This document shows positions 6,394 through 11,646 of a stretch of 13,707 nt of DNA, piece by piece. Made by a program: the position numbers and the translations under genes. The notes under the pieces are model-generated. The model saw only the letters and a list, made by a program, of their open reading frames with translations, was not told where the DNA came from and ran no database searches. Origin of the DNA: Spirochaetaceae bacterium (GTDB taxonomy: Bacteria > Spirochaetota > Spirochaetia > Treponematales > Breznakiellaceae); assembly GCA_031265015.1 (NCBI GenBank), contig JAISDG010000049.1, positions 1-13,707 of the forward strand, given 5' to 3'. The first letter of the stretch is position 1, and every line of letters begins with the position of its first letter.

Positions 6394-8349
6394 TTATTCC
6401 CGGTCTCCGCGGATGGCGCGGTTACAGGAATCAATATCAAAGCCTTCGGGATCATAGTCCCGGCCCAGCTCGCTTTGGGCAAGCTTCCGTTCTCTGTCGC
6501 TGCCCCGTTCCAGGGCGGAGATAAACCGGCGGAACCGCAAAGGGCCGTCGATAAAACGGGGAGGCGGCGCGCCCTCGCCGGCGACACAGCTGATCCGTTC
6601 GCCGGGTTTCGCCTGATACCAGGAAAGGATAATGTTTTTGACCGTCCATTTGGAACCTATCTCGCAGAGGAATTCGCTGATTCCCCGGCGGCTCAGTTCG
6701 CCAATGCTGGTTTTTTCATCGGCCACGGTAAAGTTGATCTCTTCTTTATTCCAGTTAAAGATTGAACAAATCAGATTGGCCAATTCGTAGAGGGTATAAG
6801 AATCGGGCAGTACCAGGCGCCGCCAGATGCCGGTACCGCCCAGGCTAATCTGGATAATCCGCCAGGAAGAAGTTTCCGGCTTTTCGGTTTTTTGCCACAG
6901 GCCAATGTTGTTTTTACGGAAATTACTCAGGGCTTCGCCGATAAGATCCCGAATATCCTCGTAGGTTTCGATCATGCTGTCGATGGAACTGTCCATGGCT
7001 TCAAGTTCGGATTGGGGCGGGACTTCATCGGTATCCAGATCCTCCATGATGCTGGCGGCATGTCCCTGGATTTGCGACAGCACCACAAAGGTATGCTTGG
7101 GCAGCCAGGAAGCGTCCATATCGCTCTTCTGGAGTTTGGCCGCCAGTTCTACCACCGCGGTGTGAAGCTCCCCCACCCGCTGCCGTATGGGGCCCATGGA
7201 CGCATCGGTAAAACGGGAATAGTTCTCTTCAAATTCCCGGAATACTTCCATAATGTAATCCGCCAAATACTCCCTGTCCCGTCCTTCCAGATTAGTGGAG
7301 GGGGGTATAATCCGGGAAATGATTGCGTCCAGATTATTATCGTTCCGGAAGAGGGCGTCCCGCACAAAGGACTGAACCACATATTCGGAAATGGGAACCC
7401 CCCGGCGGTACAGTATTTCCTCGATCACCGTCCTGTCGGGAAGGCTGCGGACCCCTTCCAGATCCTTACGGTCGGGGATGTCCCTGCCCGCATACCAGAA
7501 CCGGGTTTCAATACCGTAGGGAACCACTTCTATGTGATTGGTTATTTCGTACAGGAATTCCTCCGTGGTAAACGCTGGAAGGCTGCGCATCCGTTCGCCG
7601 CCGAACCAGTAGGCATAGGCGATTTGTTCTTCCGTAGAGGAGCCGGGACCCAGGTACGCAAAGGAAGAACGGAATCCTTCTTCCGCCGCCGCGGCCCATC
7701 TGTCCAGCGCTTCTTTGGTCCAGGCTTTTGCGTCAACCCGCTCAAGCTCAAAGACCCCTTCTTTCCAGTTAACCGGGGAAACCGCAAAATGATCCCCCGG
7801 CACAAAGGCGGTTTCCCGGTAGATATTCCGCATATCCAGGGTATGGATGGAAACCTCCGGCGGATCCTCGTAGGGGTCGCTGTTAAAGGCGTTTTCATTT
7901 TCAGGATTATCCCGGGCTACATATTGGGGAGCGTACTCTTCGCCGAAAAGGGTGTAGTAGGGGTAAAAGTCCTCCGGCGGACTTTCGGTGGTGGTAACGG
8001 GAATCCTGACCTTTTCCCGCAGAAACGTATATTCCTGGGGCAGCAGCACCGGATTGGCAAAAGGAAGACAGCGATGGCCCGGTATCAAAATACCGTTGGC
8101 TATTTCCAGCCTGGTGGGGGTAATAACAAAGGAAACCTTTTCAAAAGCCCCCCGCCGGGAAATCCAGCGTTTCCCCTCCAGGGGAAAGGCAATATGCCTG
8201 GTTTCGATAAAAGAAGCGATTTCCGTACCAAGCCGGCTGCTCCGTTTTGGTTCGATCAGCCTGACAAAGGCGCATACATCATCCAGGGTAAAGGGTTCGG
8301 TAACATTTTCGAGGAAGTCGTAAAGGGCGTCTTCCTGATTGATGGTCAT
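6394..8349 (-). CDS. large hypothetical protein with N-terminal winged-helix-like region and C-terminal pRiA4b ORF-3-like domain
   Basis: A 651-residue soluble protein; no full-length family recognised. Residues about 1-95 look like a helical, winged-helix-type module followed by FVITPTRLEIANGILIPGHR. The middle (about 330-485) is strongly helical and acidic. Residues about 494-646 resemble the plasmid pRiA4b ORF-3-like domain: IIQISLGGTGIWRRLVLP at the start, TLYELANLICSIFNW, and the closing GRDYDPEGFDIDSCNRAI, which fits the family's ending (G-x-DYDPE-x-FD-x-N). No signal peptide or membrane segment was seen. A putative promoter ends 7 nt before the ATG at 8347-8349. It is followed after 9 bp by the PTS EIIA gene, so a role in PTS-linked regulation is possible. 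DNA binding is suggested only by the N-terminal fold guess. Confidence 0.75.
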   Translation of the reverse strand: MTINQEDALYDFLENVTEPFTLDDVCAFVRLIEPKRSSRLGTEIASFIETRHIAFPLEGKRWISRRGAFEKVSFVITPTRLEIANGILIPGHRCLPFANPVLLPQEYTFLREKVRIPVTTTESPPEDFYPYYTLFGEEYAPQYVARDNPENENAFNSDPYEDPPEVSIHTLDMRNIYRETAFVPGDHFAVSPVNWKEGVFELERVDAKAWTKEALDRWAAAAEEGFRSSFAYLGPGSSTEEQIAYAYWFGGERMRSLPAFTTEEFLYEITNHIEVVPYGIETRFWYAGRDIPDRKDLEGVRSLPDRTVIEEILYRRGVPISEYVVQSFVRDALFRNDNNLDAIISRIIPPSTNLEGRDREYLADYIMEVFREFEENYSRFTDASMGPIRQRVGELHTAVVELAAKLQKSDMDASWLPKHTFVVLSQIQGHAASIMEDLDTDEVPPQSELEAMDSSIDSMIETYEDIRDLIGEALSNFRKNNIGLWQKTEKPETSSWRIIQISLGGTGIWRRLVLPDSYTLYELANLICSIFNWNKEEINFTVADEKTSIGELSRRGISEFLCEIGSKWTVKNIILSWYQAKPGERISCVAGEGAPPPRFIDGPLRFRRFISALERGSDRERKLAQSELGRDYDPEGFDIDSCNRAIRGDRE

Positions 8350-8493
8350 TATTATTACTATGACCGGAAATCAGGAATTTCGCAAGAGCGGTTTTCTTCT
8401 TCCGCCGGAAAATCCCCGGACGGCTTTATTCCCATTGTGGTACCCGTCTGGTATGTGGCCGCGCTCCCGGCGAAGCGGGGAACCCGGGAACAG
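8350..8493 (-). other. 144-bp gap between LRR gene and 651-residue gene; possible 25-codon ORF
   Basis: On the minus strand the gap holds the putative promoter at 8385-8357 and one short open frame, 8435-8358 (ATG, 25 codons, TAG), ending 8 nt before the next ATG. This ORF lacks a convincing ribosome site, and its frame is open further upstream as a shadow of the GC bias, so I regard it as doubtful. The inverted pair TCCCGG/CCGGGA near the LRR stop has no T-run. No terminator is visible. Confidence 0.25.
8357..8385 (-). promoter_or_regulatory. putative promoter of the 651-residue gene, 7 nt from its ATG
   Basis: Minus-strand reading: TTGCGA (8385-8380, 4 of 6 to TTGACA), 17-bp spacer, CATAGT (8362-8357, 4 of 6), then 7 nt to ATG at 8349. 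There is no Shine-Dalgarno sequence in the AT-rich stretch before the ATG. Individually weak, but the geometry repeats that of neighbouring genes. Confidence 0.35.
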
Positions 8494-9054
8494 TTAGTCC
8501 CTGTAGGTAATGGGGCACCGGACGCCCATAAAAGGGTGTTCCCCCAGTTTGGTCCTTCGGGACAGGCTCAGTCGCTCAAGGCCGGTACAGCCGGAAAACG
8601 CCCTGGAGCCGATGCTTTTCAGGCTTCCGGGAATATCCAATTCCCGCAGGCTGCGGCAGTTAAAAAAAGCTCCGTCCCCTATCACCAGCAGGCTGATGGG
8701 CATATTGATCCGCTCCAGCAAAAAACAGTTAAAGAAAGCCCTCCGGCCCAGCTGTACCAGCGTGTTCGGGAGGGATACGGCTTTAAGAAAAGAGCAGCCC
8801 GCAAAGGCCCGCTCGTCAATATACGCTACTCCCATGGGAACGGTGACGGTGTAGATAAACGCTCCCGCAAAGGCCCGTTCCCCGACGCGGTCAATACCCA
8901 GCTGGGCGGGGATGACCACGTCCCGCTCCGTACCCCGGTATTTAACAAGGACCCTGTCCTGAACCACAAAATCATCTTTCGTTCCGGTCTGGGCATAAAT
9001 TCCGGTCCCGCACAGAGAAAGGAACAGAACGCACACCGGGATAAAGTTCCGCAT
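8494..9054 (-). CDS. small secreted leucine-rich repeat protein (BspA/TpLRR type)
   Basis: With the start at ATG 9052-9054 the protein has 186 residues. Residues 1-21 are a signal peptide (MRNFIPVCVLFLSLC..., cleavage after GIYA). Cys15 could be read as a relaxed spirochete lipobox (LSLC), but a Leu at -1 makes lipidation less likely. From about residue 44 come five 23-residue repeats and a partial sixth, with the TpLRR pattern P-x(5)-IG-x-x-AF-x-x-C-x-x-L (for example SLKSIGSRAFSGCTGLERL). This is the family of Treponema and Bacteroidetes surface proteins that bind host or matrix ligands. Here it is only the minimal repeat block plus leader. Another start, ATG 9064-9066, adds four residues. 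A longer in-frame ATG at 9135 would overlap the divergent gene and spoil the signal peptide, so it is rejected. Followed by the 651-residue gene after 144 bp. Confidence 0.85.
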   Translation of the reverse strand: MRNFIPVCVLFLSLCGTGIYAQTGTKDDFVVQDRVLVKYRGTERDVVIPAQLGIDRVGERAFAGAFIYTVTVPMGVAYIDERAFAGCSFLKAVSLPNTLVQLGRRAFFNCFLLERINMPISLLVIGDGAFFNCRSLRELDIPGSLKSIGSRAFSGCTGLERLSLSRRTKLGEHPFMGVRCPITYRD

Positions 9055-9061
9055 GCCTTTG

Positions 9062-9090
9062 ACCATACCATAGATAAAGGGCGGAAACAA
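9062..9090 (-). promoter_or_regulatory. weak putative promoter of the LRR gene
   Basis: Minus-strand reading: TTGTTT (9090-9085, 3 of 6), 17-bp spacer, TATGGT (9067-9062, 4 of 6), then 7 nt to ATG 9054. This supports the 9054 start over 9066, since the -10 overlaps the 9066 ATG. The boxes are poor, and the call rests mainly on the spacing. Confidence 0.25.
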
Positions 9091-9099
9091 TGATATAGT
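9091..9099 (+). promoter_or_regulatory. extended -10 promoter of the 630-residue gene
   Basis: TGATATAGT is an extended -10 (TG-N-TATAGT). Its last base is 7 nt before the ATG at 9107. No -35 at 16-18 bp and no Shine-Dalgarno sequence were seen, so transcription is predicted to begin at or within a base or two of the start codon. Confidence 0.45.
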
Positions 9100-9106
9100 T
9101 CCCTGT

Positions 9107-10999
9107 ATGCCGCAAAAAACGGATCTGTATACCATATTGTATTCCTATGCCAGAAAGCAGAATTCCCCGGTCATTGAAATGGATGTTTTTATCCCCTTTC
9201 TGGAAAAATACGCCAAACGGATCTGTGAGGAAAAACCAGAATGGACCAGGTGGACGGAAGAAACCGGAACCAGGGTATGGGTAGATCTGAATCACATCGC
9301 CGAAGACGGCAGGGTGACTCTGACCAGCGGTGAAGAGGGAAACAGGGTGTACCTGCGCCACTACTACGCGGAGCAGGTTAAAGAAGCCTACAAAAACGCC
9401 GACGACCTGTCGGGCAGGCCTTTTCCCGATGAGGTGTCCCTTAATCTTGCCATCCCCAAAGAACAGATAAAGCCCCTGGATATATCCGTTGATCTTCCCC
9501 GGTTTCTTGGGGAACTCCAGCAGGAGCTGGTACCCATCATCAAACTGGTTTTTCCCAATGAGCATGGGGAAGCCCTGGTTCCCGCTCCGATGATTCCCTT
9601 TACGCTGCTTGAATTTTCCCTTATTAAAATCAGGCATTATCTGCTTCACCACGGCAACAAGGAATATGTGCAGCATAGACTGGCGCCCCAGATGACCGGC
9701 AAAGAAGACTACCTGCGGGAAATTCTGGACCAGATATTAATCCGGCCCGGTGACTGCCTTAACGATTTAAAGGGCGGCAGGGAAGCGGCTTTTTATTTCT
9801 GGGCTTTTTTTTGTAATCTTATCAGGCAGGACCTGAACCAGAAAAACGAACTGCTGCTGGAGGAACAGGGCGCTCTCCAGGCGGTTTATATTGTTGAAGT
9901 ATGTTCAAACTTTTTTAAAGCCAAAGCAGCCAGGGTCAAAGAAGTGGAACTGGCTTTTAAAAATTTTGAACTTGAAGTGGAAAAGCCCCCGTATTATTTT
10001 TCCCGCGAAGCCATTGCCAAGTTTAAGGACAACAAGGGGGTTCCCCTTTTGGGGCAGTATTCCCAGGAAGAACTGGATGCGTACATCAAAAAGCGGGCCA
10101 CCGAACCGGCGGCTTCCGACGAACTGCCGGATTTTGTTTTCCTGTATACGGGTGACGGTACGGCATGGCTGGTAAAGAAAACCAAGATCCTGCATCTTTG
10201 CGCCAGGCTCCTTGCCGAAGTCCGGCCGGTGATCATCAAATTAATTTCCCGGAGATGGAAAAAACTGTTAAAGGAATTCCGCCGGGAAGACGCAATGGAT
10301 AATGACCGGGATTTTGAGCGGCTTATCGCATCCTGTATAGAGGAATACGCGCCGGTGCTGAACGTCCTGCTGCGGGATCGCAAACTGTACCTGATCCACG
10401 AAGAACTGCACTCTTCGGAAAAGGGCCTGTCCGGATCTTTACGGTTTTTTAACCGGGACGAATTGCTGCCCCTGTGGACGCTGCTTATGATAAAGCGCAA
10501 ACAGCTTATCGGCGATGTCAAACTTCTTATGCCCTTTTGGTATACCCTTCCCGTGATCAGCGGTATCATTGCTTTTTTTATGAACCTGGGGAAAAAAAAG
10601 CAAAGCCGGCGGGAAAGCCCGGAAGACAGCGGGGGGAGACCGGCGGATCCCCTGCGGGAACTGCGGAATGCCGCGGCGGAAGCGGAGGCAAAACTCATAC
10701 CCGGCGGCCATACCATAGAAACCTATCTGGAAGAGCTCATCTCCCGCTGGGGAAAACTGGTTAATAAACAAAGCAAGGATAATCTGGTAGAGGATGTGAA
10801 TTCCCTGATCCGGGACAGGCTGCGGCATATACTGCGTTCCCGGAAAAATGCCGCCGTCAACCAGGACTCGCTGAATAGCATAACCAATTCCATTATTGAC
10901 AGCTCCAGGGGCCTTTTGAAAATAAGCGATCAAAAAGCCCTCTACCTGTACGTCAAGTTATATGTGATTAAGCTTTTGACCGGCAAGGTGTTCGCGTGA
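9107..10999 (+). CDS. hypothetical 630-residue protein with one probable membrane segment
   Basis: I do not recognise this protein. It is rich in charged and aromatic residues and mostly helical by eye, without a signal peptide. One hydrophobic stretch, residues 473-494 (LLMPFWYTLPVISGIIAFFMNL), is followed by a basic cluster (GKKKQSRR), so by the positive-inside rule the C-terminal part would face the cytoplasm if the stretch spans the membrane. The C-terminal 120 residues are a charged helical region (EAEAKLIPGGHTIETYLEEL onward). No catalytic motif, nucleotide-binding loop or Cys cluster was seen. It stands alone: divergent from the LRR gene (52-bp gap) and convergent with ssb (85 bp, containing the ssb terminator). 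The start at 9107 is set by the extended -10 just upstream. It may be a spirochete-restricted family, which I cannot verify here. Confidence 0.75.
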   Translation: MPQKTDLYTILYSYARKQNSPVIEMDVFIPFLEKYAKRICEEKPEWTRWTEETGTRVWVDLNHIAEDGRVTLTSGEEGNRVYLRHYYAEQVKEAYKNADDLSGRPFPDEVSLNLAIPKEQIKPLDISVDLPRFLGELQQELVPIIKLVFPNEHGEALVPAPMIPFTLLEFSLIKIRHYLLHHGNKEYVQHRLAPQMTGKEDYLREILDQILIRPGDCLNDLKGGREAAFYFWAFFCNLIRQDLNQKNELLLEEQGALQAVYIVEVCSNFFKAKAARVKEVELAFKNFELEVEKPPYYFSREAIAKFKDNKGVPLLGQYSQEELDAYIKKRATEPAASDELPDFVFLYTGDGTAWLVKKTKILHLCARLLAEVRPVIIKLISRRWKKLLKEFRREDAMDNDRDFERLIASCIEEYAPVLNVLLRDRKLYLIHEELHSSEKGLSGSLRFFNRDELLPLWTLLMIKRKQLIGDVKLLMPFWYTLPVISGIIAFFMNLGKKKQSRRESPEDSGGRPADPLRELRNAAAEAEAKLIPGGHTIETYLEELISRWGKLVNKQSKDNLVEDVNSLIRDRLRHILRSRKNAAVNQDSLNSITNSIIDSSRGLLKISDQKALYLYVKLYVIKLLTGKVFA

Positions 11000-11008
11000 T
11001 CCGGATAC

Positions 11009-11074
11009 AAAAAACCGCCGGAAACAGAAAAGGCGTGTAAGCCCAGGGTACGCGCTGTTTTCCGGATTCGGCGG
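11009..11074 (-). terminator. Rho-independent terminator after ssb
   Basis: On the minus strand, 11074-11055 can pair with 11027-11015: CCGCC with GGCGG at the base and AAACAG with CTGTTT near the loop, with small bulges. It is followed at once by six T (11014-11009). The roughly 27-nt loop can form a small inner hairpin. There is no T-run on the plus-strand side, so it serves ssb rather than the 630-residue gene. Confidence 0.6.
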
Positions 11075-11084
11075 ATCTGATAAC

Positions 11085-11516
11085 CTAGAAAACCGCCGGT
11101 TCCAGAACCGGCGCCCCCGCATAGACATTTTGTCCTTCCGGGGCGGCTTCCGCCAGAACATCCGGCGCTTCCGCCGCGGTTTCTTTTTTAAAGTCCGGGC
11201 GGAATTCCACATGTTCCGCAACGATGGTTACCCTGGAATGGGCCTTGCCGTCCGAACCGTTCCACCGGTCCTGCTTAAGCCTGCCCACCACCCGGACTCC
11301 CCGGCCCTTTCTGCCCAGGTTGCTGCAATTTTCCGCGAGCCGGGCAAAAGTTTCTACATCGAAGAACCCTACTTCCTTTTCCAAACCGGAATCCTGTTTA
11401 AAGAAACGATTGGACGCAAGGGTAAAGGTACAAACCGGCGTTCCCTTGGGAGTGGAACGGTACAGCGGATCCCGAACCAGATTGCCTTCGATTAAAATTG
11501 AATTGAGGTTATTCAT
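11085..11516 (-). CDS. ssb: single-stranded DNA-binding protein
   Basis: This protein coats single-stranded DNA during replication and repair. It has 143 residues. The OB-fold (about 1-107) shows the family sequence: MNNLNSILIEGNLVRDP, TPVCTFTLASNR, EVGFFDVETFARLAENC, GRGVRVVGRLKQDRW, SRVTIVAEHVEF. The tail is short (about 35 residues, Ala/Pro/Glu-rich) and ends in EPAVF. It keeps the terminal Phe but lacks the acidic DDDIPF-type tip that recruits partner proteins in most bacteria. The start at 11514-11516 is fixed by homology and by GGAGG at 11525-11521, 4 nt upstream. An in-frame extension to 11618 has no homology and crosses the leader hairpin. It lies 130 bp downstream of the U32 gene, has its own likely promoter, and is followed by a terminator. 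Confidence 0.95.
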   Translation of the reverse strand: MNNLNSILIEGNLVRDPLYRSTPKGTPVCTFTLASNRFFKQDSGLEKEVGFFDVETFARLAENCSNLGRKGRGVRVVGRLKQDRWNGSDGKAHSRVTIVAEHVEFRPDFKKETAAEAPDVLAEAAPEGQNVYAGAPVLEPAVF

Positions 11517-11520
11517 AACG

Positions 11521-11568
11521 CCTCCGCGTGATAAAGTCCGGCGGACCTTAGAGTCCTCCGTGCCGGAC
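11521..11568 (-). promoter_or_regulatory. ssb leader: GGAGG ribosome site and stem-loop
   Basis: GGAGG (11525-11521 on the minus strand) is the clearest Shine-Dalgarno sequence in the window. About 10 nt further upstream, 11568-11562 and 11542-11536 are perfect 7-bp inverted repeats (GTCCGGC/GCCGGAC). A second 4-bp pair inside (11556-11553 with 11546-11543) extends the stem around a 6-nt loop. No T-run follows. The position suggests a translation-control or mRNA-stability element; this is inference. Confidence 0.4.
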
Positions 11569-11596
11569 AATCCGGAACAGACTGCCCCTGCGTTTC

Positions 11597-11603
11597 TATA
11601 TAT
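11597..11603 (-). promoter_or_regulatory. possible -10 of an ssb promoter
   Basis: ATATATA on the minus strand (from TATATAT at 11597-11603) is the only AT-rich hexamer in the GC-rich 130-bp gap between the U32 gene and ssb. Transcription from here would give a leader of about 75-80 nt carrying the stem-loop. No good -35 was found 16-18 bp upstream, so the call is tentative. Confidence 0.3.
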
Positions 11604-11646
11604 GGCGCGGAGCGTCACAGCGCTTCTACATGATGCAAAAAAAGGA

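Noticed and set aside
8358..8435. 25-codon minus-strand ORF just before the 651-residue gene as a leader peptide
   Set aside because: No ribosome site. The frame is open well upstream, so lack of stops means little, and the putative -10 lies within its end.
6892..9093. 733-codon plus-strand open frame antisense to the 651-residue and LRR genes
   Set aside because: The predicted protein is Gly/Pro/His/Lys-rich without any domain. The opposite strand carries a recognisable pRiA4b-type domain and clear LRR repeats. Long antisense frames are expected from this GC-biased codon use.
9055..9135. N-terminal extension of the LRR gene to 9135
   Set aside because: It would overlap the start of the divergent gene at 9107 and bury the signal peptide behind 27 residues.
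11517..11618. N-terminal extension of ssb to 11618
   Set aside because: SSB homology starts at MNNLNS, preceded by GGAGG. The extension would cover the leader stem-loop and has no family similarity.
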